DNA from: Methanobacterium paludis
Lineage (GTDB): Archaea; Methanobacteriota; Methanobacteria; Methanobacteriales; Methanobacteriaceae
Length of the DNA stretch: 64,000 bases
Assembly (NCBI RefSeq): GCF_000214725.1
Contig: NC_015574.1
Coordinates: forward strand, 1,748,001 to 1,812,000
Reading direction: 5' to 3'
Positions 31,714 through 38,172 of the stretch are shown in pieces. The translations under genes were made by a program, and so were the position numbers. Below the pieces are notes generated by a model that had not been told where the DNA came from, ran no database searches, and worked only from the letters and a program-made list of their open reading frames with translations. Every line of letters begins with the position of its first letter. Within the stretch, counting starts at the first letter, position 1.

Positions 31714-31970
31714 TTTTCTGTCACCTCTTCACATTCAACCACGTAATAGTCCTGAGCGTATAAAAAACAAACATCTCCAGGTTTCATAGAACGTTCCAAC
31801 CAGGGGAACTCTTCAAAGTCATCTGGAAGCTCATCAATCCGTTTAATTGTAATTTTTACATCATCTCTTTTAGGTAAGATAGTAGAAGCTGGTTGAAGGC
31901 TTTTAAATACATATTTACCTTCATTTGCCAGTTCTTCAACTTGAACATAGTCATTCCATGACTGATGCAT
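31710..31970 (-). CDS. Hypothetical protein, related to the gene at 32302-32511
   Basis: An 86-residue protein. The core KITIKRIDELPDDFEEFPWLERSMKPGDVCFLY resembles KIRISKRPENWDELPMLSDNKIKAGDKLFVW in the nearby 69-residue gene, so the two are probable paralogues. It overlaps both neighbours (4 and 20 bp). GGGGG precedes the ATG. Confidence 0.55.
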   Translation of the reverse strand: MHQSWNDYVQVEELANEGKYVFKSLQPASTILPKRDDVKITIKRIDELPDDFEEFPWLERSMKPGDVCFLYAQDYYVVECEEVTEK

Positions 31971-32301
31971 CTGAAACCCCCTGTCCTTCTTTAAACAGGA
32001 ATGTTAAGGATGTACTTGATCCAGTTTGAGTTACATCAAAATCTGGAATTCCAATAAATTCTGCAATCTGTGTAAGTTGTCTTCCACTGAATGTAAGATC
32101 GATAGCGTCTCCTTTTGGAATAATGACATTTAAAAACAATTTAAAAGAACCATCATTATATGACACTTTTTGAAAAGACACTCTGACATCTGCTTTTTCC
32201 AATAAATCTCTAACTTTTGTTTCAATCTCTTTAATAATCATATTTCTAAGCCGATCTTCTTTGACGTAAACTTGTGAGTACTCTTCTAACTTGTCTTTCA
32301 T
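31951..32301 (-). CDS. Hypothetical alpha/beta protein
   Basis: A 116-residue protein with a helical first 35 residues and a beta-rich rest (VRVSFQKVSYNDGSFKLFLNVIIP). GGGGATC precedes the ATG. It overlaps the next gene by 20 bp. No family recognised. Confidence 0.5.
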   Translation of the reverse strand: MKDKLEEYSQVYVKEDRLRNMIIKEIETKVRDLLEKADVRVSFQKVSYNDGSFKLFLNVIIPKGDAIDLTFSGRQLTQIAEFIGIPDFDVTQTGSSTSLTFLFKEGQGVSDASVME

Positions 32302-32511
32302 TTAGATCCCCTTCACAAAGCAGCATTCATAAACCATTCCCCAAAGGAGAGCATGATCCCAAACAAAAAGTTTATCTCCGGCCTTAATTTTATTGTCTGA
32401 CAACATAGGTAATTCATCCCAATTTTCGGGTCGTTTGCTTATCCTAATTTTTACAAGAAATCCATTTACAGGCTTAGCATCCCAGAAACTGAAAGATTTA
32501 TATGAATCCAT
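32302..32511 (-). CDS. Hypothetical small protein, paralogue of the gene at 31710-31970
   Basis: A 69-residue protein (SFSFWDAKPVNGFLVKIRISKRP..) whose last 45 residues align with the gene at 31710-31970. GAGGTGG lies before the ATG, which directly follows the preceding stop. No family recognised. Confidence 0.55.
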   Translation of the reverse strand: MDSYKSFSFWDAKPVNGFLVKIRISKRPENWDELPMLSDNKIKAGDKLFVWDHALLWGMVYECCFVKGI

Positions 32512-32613
32512 TTAAACCACCTCATGACTTATAGATTGAACATATTTCACCTGTTTAGGAGTTTCTTCATCCTGTTTACTCCACATTCTATCAACAAAAC
32601 GTTCCCAATCCAT
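32512..32613 (-). CDS. Very small protein (33 aa)
   Basis: ATG at 32613 opens MDWERFVDRMWSKQDEET.. and stops at 32512, immediately before the next ATG. GGAG is 9 bases upstream, in the end of the preceding gene. The tight linkage suggests a real, coupled mini-gene; it is Trp-rich. Function unknown. Confidence 0.45.
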   Translation of the reverse strand: MDWERFVDRMWSKQDEETPKQVKYVQSISHEVV

Positions 32614-32614
32614 A

Positions 32615-33166
32615 TTAAACAACTCCTTTGAGTCTTAACCGTTCATGCTGCTTAACTTTGTATAAAGATGTTTCATAACCACAATGGCTGCATTCAAAGT
32701 AAACCCACCATTTACCATCTCGGCCTAAGAGCCTGACACCACCTTCATGTGGTCGCATTTTAACAAGCCCTTGGTGAGAGTTACAGGATGCACAACCATT
32801 TCCTTTGAAGAGTTTTTCTAGAATTGGGTCCCTGCAAATTTCAATATCTTCAGGATCTTCAAACTGATCAATTGTCAACTGTTCCATGGATTCATGATAT
32901 GAATCTTCTTTACCCTGGCACCATGCACACGGCCTGTAACCTTCACCATCTGTGCGGGTTTTATGCTCCTCAAGCATCATTTTAATAGCCCTGCAATCTG
33001 GTAAGTGTGATATTTTAGTATTCGTATTTCCTATCAACTCACCTTCAGGTTCAAAAAGTTCTATATTAATAGGTCCTGGAATATACCAACCAGGACTAAG
33101 CATATCTTCAGGCCCTAATTGGGCCTCTCTAATTTCCTTTACCACATCAACAACGTTTCCCATCAT
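32615..33166 (-). CDS. Protein with Ada-like zinc-binding module and C-terminal zinc ribbon
   Basis: A 183-residue protein. Residues ~50-85 (HLPDC..EGYRPCAWC) follow the Ada metal-binding pattern H-x3-C-x(n)-G-Y-x-P-C-x-x-C, found in many nuclease-linked and repair proteins. The second half has CASC...CSHC, a zinc ribbon with a basic C-terminus. Likely a viral DNA-binding protein. GGTGA precedes the ATG. Confidence 0.6.
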   Translation of the reverse strand: MMGNVVDVVKEIREAQLGPEDMLSPGWYIPGPINIELFEPEGELIGNTNTKISHLPDCRAIKMMLEEHKTRTDGEGYRPCAWCQGKEDSYHESMEQLTIDQFEDPEDIEICRDPILEKLFKGNGCASCNSHQGLVKMRPHEGGVRLLGRDGKWWVYFECSHCGYETSLYKVKQHERLRLKGVV

Positions 33167-33177
33167 TTTCTCACCTT

Positions 33178-33306
33178 CTAGTAACTTAACCTACAGCTGT
33201 GTCTACGCCTGCAAGATGCACATTCATCATAGCAGGCTGTCATTTCATCTTGGATCTCTTCACGTTCCCTTTGGAATGTGTTGTAATCACTCATTCTTTC
33301 TTTCAT
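33178..33306 (-). CDS. Small Cys-rich protein (42 aa)
   Basis: The ATG at 33306 overlaps the preceding stop (ATGA), so it is translationally coupled. The product (MKERMSDYNTFQRE..) ends with CYDECASCRRRHSC, a Cys cluster that could hold one zinc ion. An alternative start is MSDYNT, four codons in. Confidence 0.55.
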   Translation of the reverse strand: MKERMSDYNTFQREREEIQDEMTACYDECASCRRRHSCRLSY

Positions 33307-33425
33307 TGTTTATTCCCCGTTTCTTCTGCACATTTCGGACAAAACACTAAAAAACTATCTTTAAATCGTGGATGTGGCACTTTAATTAAGTTTTCACTTT
33401 CTTTAAAACATCTATCACATTTCAT
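33303..33425 (-). CDS. Zinc-ribbon mini-protein (40 aa), first gene of the early operon
   Basis: The ATG at 33425 is preceded by GGAGGT at 7 bases. CDRC...CPKC pairs 26 residues apart make a minimal zinc ribbon. It is the first gene after the tRNA-Tyr in the same direction, 52 bp downstream of its end. It overlaps the next mini-gene by 4 bp. Confidence 0.6.
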   Translation of the reverse strand: MKCDRCFKESENLIKVPHPRFKDSFLVFCPKCAEETGNKQ

Positions 33426-33477
33426 AGTTTTTACCTCCTAAATTCCCTTAATTGAGCAAACAAAGCTCATAAATAAA

Positions 33478-33622
33478 TCGAGACAGTGAGAATTGAACTC
33501 ACCTAAACTCGGTATCTGTATGGTTGCCCATCGAAATGGATTTTCTCGCAGGTACCTACGTTCCTAATCAAAGGATTACAACCACTCTACAGCCGAGCAG
33601 TCAACCACTGACTCATGCCTCG
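33478..33622 (-). tRNA. tRNA-Tyr(GUA)-like gene with a 73-nt intron after position 37
   Basis: Minus strand. Acceptor stem CGAGGCA/TGTCTCG with one G-U pair; D-arm AGTC-AGTGGTT-GACT; anticodon stem CTCGG/CCGAG; loop CTGTAGA with anticodon GTA; T-arm GTGAG-TTCAATT-CTCAC; discriminator A. First base C paired with G72 and discriminator A are the archaeal Tyr identity elements. The intron (33514-33586) is bounded by a bulge-helix-bulge: CTGTA/TACAG helix, 3-nt bulges GAG and ATA, then TGGTTG/CAACCA. No CCA is encoded. Odd points: A10-U25 and a base at 48 that is not C, so function is not certain. A TATA-like stretch lies 8-25 bp upstream (33629-33646). Confidence 0.75.
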
Positions 33623-33659
33623 TAAAAATTAATAAAATAAATTTTGTGTTTCTTTGTCG

Positions 33660-33896
33660 TTTTTGTCATCGGGGCCTTACGGTAAGTCTTTCTGATATGG
33701 TCATGATCCAGAAACCTTTTGCCCAAACACGTCGTATGACACTTCAAAGATTCCGCCTAGGTCTAATTCCTCAGCCCAAGTGCCTTTAAATCCCCCCGAA
33801 TTGAAAAGGCAGGGGTTAGCTGGGGGGCAGAAGAAAAAGAATCTGAAACCCCCTGCAACAAGGTTTTACTCTTGTTGTACCTTCCTATGTTGGAAG
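33660..33896. ncRNA. GC-rich structured intergenic region, candidate noncoding RNA
   Basis: This 237-bp stretch is GC-rich in a ~33% GC background and has no good ORF. Inverted repeats include TGCCTTT/AAAGGCA (33781-33811), GCAGGGG/CCCCTGC (33809-33856), CAACAAG/CTTGTTG (33856-33877) and CTTCC/GGAAG (33881-33896). A CCCCCC tract (33792-33797) in the first loop can pair with GGGGGG (33822-33827), a possible pseudoknot. GACACTT/AAGTGCC (33738-33784) closes with a G-U pair only if the RNA is read from the minus strand. The family is not recognised. Confidence 0.5.
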
Positions 33897-33898
33897 TT

Positions 33899-33939
33899 AT
33901 ATAAATAGTTTTCTAGTTTTCTAGAAAGAAAGAAAACTA
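33899..33939. promoter_or_regulatory. TATA plus TAGTTTTCTAG operator copy, downstream of the repressor gene
   Basis: ATATAAATAGTTTTCTAG (33899-33916) is identical to 34892-34909 upstream of the plus-strand regulator gene. It is followed by overlapping CTAGAAAG and AGAAAACTA (to 33939), making an imperfect palindromic array. In plus orientation it would drive an RNA antisense to the 33964-34470 gene; in minus orientation the TATTTATATAA element could drive the structured RNA. Confidence 0.5.
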
Positions 33940-33963
33940 ATATTAAAAAGTGGGAGTAACAGA

Positions 33964-34470
33964 TTAACCTCCTTCTAGTGCATATTGCTTAAATTCAAAA
34001 ATAAGAGATTCAGGGATATTCTTTTTGATAAATTTATAATTCTTATATCTGTCATTTTCAATGAATAGGGGTCGAAGTATATTCAAAGCCTGTAAAGAAT
34101 CAACATAACTTCTATGAGTATCTAAATGAGTTCTTCCTGTTTGTTCAATAATAATGTCTCTTAACTTCCTAAATGAAATTTCAGCATTATTGGGGTAGTT
34201 CTCATAAAGATACCTGCAAAAAATCTTTGGATTTTTTTTAATTATATGTATGTGTCCGATTTTCTGAGGATTTGATATAGTACTTTTATTTTCGGGCTTT
34301 TGATATTCTTTATAAATTCCATATCCTTCAGTAACCATTTTATCAATAAGGGCCTGTTCAACTTCTAAAGCTAAGGTTGCATATGTATGACCATACTTTC
34401 CTTTAACAAAGTTCTCAAAATCAGTCCAAACTCCAGGGTGGGGTATTCGAACCTGTAATCTTTTGGACAT
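33964..34470 (-). CDS. RHH-like DNA-binding regulator with C-terminal helical domain (repressor candidate)
   Basis: The ATG at 34470 (MSKRLQVRIPHPGVW) is chosen because a GGGGG site lies before it and the longer frame runs through operator repeats. About 168 residues. The N-terminal ~50 residues (RIPHPGVWTDFENFVKGKYGHTYATLALEVEQAL) resemble the short archaeal R-I-P..W..F..F-V..K-Y-G....L..E-V-E-x-A-L domains that act like ribbon-helix-helix DNA binders. The C-terminal half is helical (PNNAEISFRKLRDIIIEQTG..., winged-helix-like). GTACTCCA palindromes lie directly upstream, so it probably autoregulates. A lysogeny repressor role is inferred. Confidence 0.6.
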   Translation of the reverse strand: MSKRLQVRIPHPGVWTDFENFVKGKYGHTYATLALEVEQALIDKMVTEGYGIYKEYQKPENKSTISNPQKIGHIHIIKKNPKIFCRYLYENYPNNAEISFRKLRDIIIEQTGRTHLDTHRSYVDSLQALNILRPLFIENDRYKNYKFIKKNIPESLIFEFKQYALEGG

Positions 34471-34494
34471 TAGAAGGCCCCCTCTTCCAAAAGA

Positions 34495-34600
34495 TGTACT
34501 CCATCTGAACCCATTTTGTGGGCATTTTCCAAAAGATGTACTCCAGATGTACTCCACTTGGAGTACAAGTTTTGGGGAGATGTACTCCATCTGGAGTACA
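34495..34600. promoter_or_regulatory. Operator array of TGTACTCCA half-sites
   Basis: Two full palindromes TGTACTCCA-N2-TGGAGTACA occur at 34548-34567 (N2 = CT) and 34581-34600 (N2 = TC), 33 bp apart, with single half-sites at 34495-34503 and 34537-34545. They sit directly upstream of the regulator gene starting at 34470, within its likely promoter/5' leader. Spacing of about three helical turns fits cooperative dimer binding. Confidence 0.75.
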
Positions 34601-34846
34601 AGTTTTGTGGGGTTAAAAAAACAGTTATTAAATTATTAAAATAAAAAATAAAATAAAGAATTAAATTATTCCTAATTATTTTTTGGATGTTATAGTATAT
34701 ATATGTTTTTATAGTATTTTTCAATAAAAAAAGCTTTTTCATTGATCTTCCAGATCCTTTCACTGAAAAAACTCCACACATATATAAAAAATTTATTTCA
34801 ATTCCTGATTTTTTCATAGATTTCCCCCCATGAGCTGCAAACTTGA

Positions 34847-34916
34847 TAGTTTGCTAGTTTTCTTGCATGGTCTATGATCTGTATACTCTAAATATAAATA
34901 GTTTTCTAGAAAACTA
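34847..34916 (+). promoter_or_regulatory. Promoter and TAGTTTTCTAG operators of the plus-strand regulator
   Basis: A perfect 18-bp palindrome TAGTTTTCTAGAAAACTA spans 34899-34916 and overlaps a TATA-like TATAAATA (34893-34900). A related copy TAGTTTGCTAG lies at 34847-34857. The gene they would control starts at 35012 (about 95 bp downstream). A different operator family from the TGTACTCCA array, so a separate regulator probably binds here. Confidence 0.65.
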
Positions 34917-35011
34917 GAATATAAGAAAGTTAGTAAGTTTGATAAGTAGTTATATATATTATAAGCTACAGAATAAGGGTCAGTGCAATTAAATTGAACG
35001 GAGGTATGATT

Positions 35012-35188
35012 ATGGCTGATGAAAAAGGAACAGTTGATGAACAGTTCTCTGTTAGAATCCCACAGGACCTTGCAGCTGAAGTTCGTAAATATTCTCGTCA
35101 GGAATATGGTGAAAAGGCAGGTAGTATTAAAAAATTTGTTATCAACGCATTCGAGACTGAAATTTCTAGGATAAAATCTAAAGAATAA
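35012..35188 (+). CDS. Small ribbon-helix-helix-like regulator, divergent from the main repressor
   Basis: The ATG at 35012 has GGAGGT six bases upstream (upstream TTG/ATG codons at 34994 and 35006 overlap it). The 58-residue product begins MADEKGTVDEQFSVRIPQDL, a strand-forming segment like RHH proteins (F-S-V-R-I-P), then two helices (AAEVRKYSRQEYG, IKKFVINAFETEISR). It is divergent from the 33964-34470 gene and likely the second half of the lysogeny/induction switch, akin to a Cro-type partner. Exact role is inferred. Confidence 0.6.
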   Translation: MADEKGTVDEQFSVRIPQDLAAEVRKYSRQEYGEKAGSIKKFVINAFETEISRIKSKE

Positions 35189-35224
35189 TTCCCTTTTACA
35201 GATAAGATTCATCAAAATTCCTTC

Positions 35225-35377
35225 TTACCTGCTGGCAATCTGATAGATTTCAGCAGCAATCTTCCTGTTTTTAACAAGAATTTCCTCATATTTCTTACAT
35301 GTAGGGGATAATTTCTCAAGTTTATCGCTGTTTTTATAAAATTGTTTTGTGAGAGTTTCAAACCTGGAGCTAGCCAT
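35225..35377 (-). CDS. Small helical protein (50 aa)
   Basis: ATG at 35377 with GAGGTG upstream; 50 residues of Lys-rich helix (MASSRFETLTKQFYKNSDKLEKL..). It is convergent with the plus-strand regulator, ending 37 bp from its stop. No family recognised. Confidence 0.55.
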   Translation of the reverse strand: MASSRFETLTKQFYKNSDKLEKLSPTCKKYEEILVKNRKIAAEIYQIASR

Positions 35378-35725
35378 GGTTACACCTCAAATCATTATAA
35401 AAAAAGTTTACAGCGCTTACGCTAGATCGTACAGATCCTGAAAAATAGTTAATTAAATATAGCCTATTGTATATACCTTCCAATGTCGCTACCTCCCGTA
35501 GTGGCGGGGAGGGGTTGGATTTGATCTTGGCGGATATGGGTCCAACTCCTCCCTTTTTTGTTAATAATGTACACTGTAATTGTTTACTATTCTGCTATTT
35601 ATATCAAGAGTAGAAGAGCACTTGGGAAGTAATGGTTCTAGTGAGCACAAATTATCTATTTTTAATACACTACTATAAATCCTTAGTAAATATATTTAAA
35701 TGTCTACGATCCTTTAAATTAATAT
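35378..35725. other. Intergenic stretch with hairpins and a promoter
   Basis: Holds the mutually exclusive hairpins at 35492-35559 (listed separately) and a TATA-like element (AAATATATTTAAAT, ~35687-35700) before the gene at 35726. A 35-codon plus-strand frame near 35632 is not convincing. AT-rich otherwise. Confidence 0.6.
35492..35559 (+). terminator. Terminator-like hairpin with an alternative upstream pairing (attenuator-like)
   Basis: GGGAGGGGTTGGA (35507-35519) pairs with TCCAACTCCTCCC (35541-35553), 13 bp with one G-U, and is followed by six T residues (35554-35559). The 5' arm can instead pair with CCTCCC at 35492-35497. The G-U wobble holds only for a plus-strand RNA. It lies between the 35012 gene and the 35726 gene. 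Intrinsic U-tract terminators exist in archaea; switching between the two folds would be attenuation. Confidence 0.55.
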
Positions 35726-36040
35726 ATGAAAACTGGTGATGACCAAAACTTTGTTAAACTATGTATTTGGTTATTAAAAGATGATTATAATATCTTCAAA
35801 GTCTTATCCGGATTAAAAAGAACTTGGACTCCTGGATATACTGGTAAAGCAGGTCGTGAAGCTATTTGGCTGTGGATCTGCTATCGTCAACTCTGGGGTA
35901 AACAGGTTGATTATATTTATAGCATTGCTCAAAAAAAACATCCACACTTGGAAGACCACGATGCATTAACGCGGGTTATTGTAAAAGAATCAATTGAAAA
36001 ATATATTGAAGAAAATAAACAGGTACTTGAAAAGGCTTAA
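35726..36040 (+). CDS. Hypothetical protein next to integrase, probably leaderless
   Basis: A 104-residue protein with no ribosome site before the ATG, but a TATA-like element about 27-35 bp upstream, so it is likely transcribed as a leaderless mRNA. Aromatic-rich (GREAIWLWICYRQLWGKQ), with a basic loop and helical C-terminus. It is convergent with the integrase gene, the two stop codons overlapping by 4 bp. It might be an integrase-control factor (excisionase-like), but no motif proves this. Confidence 0.55.
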   Translation: MKTGDDQNFVKLCIWLLKDDYNIFKVLSGLKRTWTPGYTGKAGREAIWLWICYRQLWGKQVDYIYSIAQKKHPHLEDHDALTRVIVKESIEKYIEENKQVLEKA

Positions 36041-37215
36041 TCTTTCTTATTTTCTTCCTTAAACTTCTTTTCAGCATCTGCTTGTCTTTTCATTACATCC
36101 ATAGCATGTTGCATTTTATCTAATCTTTTATTATTTTCCTCCCTTTCCTTAATCATCTGTTCTTTTTCTTTCAAGAACTCCTCATATTCTTTGGTTTTGA
36201 AGTCATAAACTTCAACTTTATGAATGCTCAAATCCTTTACAACACGTAGATACTCATTTTTGCAGGTTTTCTTATCAATATGTATGTATGCGGGGTCGGA
36301 TCCACCCAAAGCCTGGCCCATCATTTTTTTATAAATCGCATAAGGCACACCAGCTTTATTCAAAGTTGTACTGAAAAAAGATCGTAGATTATGTGCATGA
36401 AAAAAGCTGTATTCATTCCCTTCAATGTAACCATAATCTAAATTACTATTTGCACTTTTAAATATCTGAATAAACCCTGATTTACTATAAAGCCCTCCAA
36501 ACTTATTAGTATATAATATTGAATCATTTGATAAATCATTTCGAGTTTTGAGGTATTTCAAAGTATATTCAACAGATTCAGGTGATGAAAAAGTAATTGT
36601 ATGTTCACTTGTCTTTTCACTGTATAATTCCCAACAAGGAATTACCCTTCTTTTTTCTAAAGTTGAAATTACATTATTTATGTCCCTTTCATCATGATAT
36701 TCCTCAGTTGCATCAATGAAATCTTGGATAGTAAAATGTCTTATATCCCCACTTCTTAATCCTGAAGAGGCCGCCAGGGCAATTACTGCCTTAAACTTCC
36801 AACTATTAGTACTTAATATTGCTTCCCTCACATGATCAATACTAAGTGATTCAGATTCCCGCCTAGTTTTCTTCTTTTTCATTCGAATATTTTTTGGCAG
36901 GTCTATATCAAATTCATTATAAAAAGCTCGGATCCTACTCATCATAGTTCTGATAGTTGAATCTTCCAGACCTCTTTCTTCTTTGAGAAATTTATAATAC
37001 CTAAATAAGTAAGTGTTTATGCTTCGATCCATTTTATCAGGAATTGTTACCTGTTCTTTATAAGCCTCAGATCGTAACTCACTAGGTGTCTTTTTAGTCA
37101 ATTCACAATAAGGCATAAATGCAGTTACATAACTTGATACAGTGTTCTTTCGTAGTTGTTTACGCAACTCTAACCGCTGCATTAAAGGGTCATTTATGAT
37201 GTCTTCCTTTAACAT
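36037..37215 (-). CDS. int: Tyrosine recombinase/integrase
   Basis: A 392-residue site-specific recombinase. The N-terminal SAM-like core-binding domain spans ~20-100. The catalytic domain has Arg154 (ASSGLRSGD), H-x-x-R (H275, R278 in AHNLR) and nucleophile Tyr310 (SDPAYIH); the usual G-H before it is G-Q (300-301). The C-terminus adds a Lys/Glu-rich coiled coil. It inserts and excises viral DNA by strand exchange. It lies at the provirus edge and is convergent with the 104-residue gene. Direct repeats lie upstream. Confidence 0.92.
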   Translation of the reverse strand: MLKEDIINDPLMQRLELRKQLRKNTVSSYVTAFMPYCELTKKTPSELRSEAYKEQVTIPDKMDRSINTYLFRYYKFLKEERGLEDSTIRTMMSRIRAFYNEFDIDLPKNIRMKKKKTRRESESLSIDHVREAILSTNSWKFKAVIALAASSGLRSGDIRHFTIQDFIDATEEYHDERDINNVISTLEKRRVIPCWELYSEKTSEHTITFSSPESVEYTLKYLKTRNDLSNDSILYTNKFGGLYSKSGFIQIFKSANSNLDYGYIEGNEYSFFHAHNLRSFFSTTLNKAGVPYAIYKKMMGQALGGSDPAYIHIDKKTCKNEYLRVVKDLSIHKVEVYDFKTKEYEEFLKEKEQMIKEREENNKRLDKMQHAMDVMKRQADAEKKFKEENKKD

Positions 37216-37578
37216 GCAGATATTTATTCACATTTATGCCTATAAGGTTGATGAATTTTTAAAAGGTGGAGAAATTACTTAATATTTATCTTCGCTTATG
37301 TCTACCATTTATAAAAAAGGTGGAGAAATTTCTTACTCTTTACTTTAGAACTGCAGATATATCTATATTAAGATTTTCATGTAGATTTGAATACTTAACG
37401 ATTTTTCTTATAAATGATTTTTGATTAAATTGAAATTAATATTTTTATAAATTTTTTATAAATATTAAAATTAAAATAATTTGAAAAACAAACCAAAGTT
37501 AGAATATAAAAAATTAGAAATATAAAATTTATTTCTCATTAAAATAACTTGAACGTCTCATGGAGAATACAGCATAAA
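37216..37578. other. Provirus-host boundary region
   Basis: AT-rich stretch between integrase and the first host gene. It contains a 54-bp-spaced direct repeat (listed separately) and a second short repeat TGCAGATAT at 37215-37223 and 37352-37360. The true attachment core cannot be fixed here because the other provirus end is outside the window. Promoters of the integrase are expected in this stretch. Confidence 0.55.
37261..37335. repeat. Direct repeat AAAAGGTGGAGAAATT near integrase (attachment/arm-site candidate)
   Basis: AAAAGGTGGAGAAATTACTTA-like sequence at 37261-37281 recurs at 37315-37335 with one change, start-to-start 54 bp. It sits immediately upstream of the integrase gene, where arm-type integrase sites and att cores lie. 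Confidence 0.5.
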
Positions 37579-38172
37579 ATGAAGAACAATGTTAAAATCT
37601 ATGATCTGGATATTGAATATGAAATAATTCATAGAAAAGTTAAATATCCAAGATTAGAACTTAAAACGGACCGTTTACGCTTAATATTACCTTTAGGTTA
37701 CAACAACCACGAAAAACTCCTTGAGAAACATAAAAACTGGATATACAAGAGAGTTTCATGTATAAAAAGTTCAATGGAAGAGACAAAAAATCGTCAACTC
37801 GATTTTGGAAGGACTGAGGATGAATTCAGGGCACTTGTCCAGACGTACATTGAACGTATCTCTCAAGAACTGGATGTGAGCGTTAAACGGGTTTACTTCA
37901 GGAAAATGACATCACGATGGGGAAGCTGTAGCTCTAAGAAAAATATAAACATTAACAGGTACATGCAGTACATCCCCACCGAACTCATTGAATACGTTGT
38001 ATTCCATGAAATGGCGCATCTCGTTGAAATGGGACACAATAAACGATTCAAAAAAATAATATCAACAAGATTTACAAACCACAACGAGATGGAAAGAGAA
38101 CTGTTAGTTTACTGGCTTTTAATAAAAGAGAATATTCCAATGTATAAAAAAGCACAATCTGTAGAGGATTAA
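37579..38172 (+). CDS. YgjP-like metallopeptidase (DUF45 family)
   Basis: About 197 residues from the ATG at 37579; a TTG in frame at 37549 is less likely. The core has HEMAHLVEMGHNKRF, the H-E-x-x-H zinc site plus third His, and the family block TSRWGSCSSK and YVVFHEMAH. YgjP/DUF45 proteins are M48-like metallopeptidases of unknown substrate. It is the first gene outside the provirus and is transcribed away from it. Host gene; function uncertain beyond the fold. Confidence 0.75.
   Translation: MKNNVKIYDLDIEYEIIHRKVKYPRLELKTDRLRLILPLGYNNHEKLLEKHKNWIYKRVSCIKSSMEETKNRQLDFGRTEDEFRALVQTYIERISQELDVSVKRVYFRKMTSRWGSCSSKKNININRYMQYIPTELIEYVVFHEMAHLVEMGHNKRFKKIISTRFTNHNEMERELLVYWLLIKENIPMYKKAQSVED

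Noticed and set aside
33478..33622. tRNA as the provirus attachment site
   Set aside because: The integrase and switch genes lie further right and viral genes lie on both sides, so it is not at an edge of this provirus. An older integration event remains possible.
34814..35215. 133-codon minus-strand frame over the operator region
   Set aside because: Covers operators and the coding strand of the RHH-like gene; no ribosome site. The plus-strand 58-codon gene fits better.
35632..35739. 35-codon plus-strand frame after GGGAAG
   Set aside because: It runs through the TATA-like element of the next gene and overlaps its start; no conserved features.
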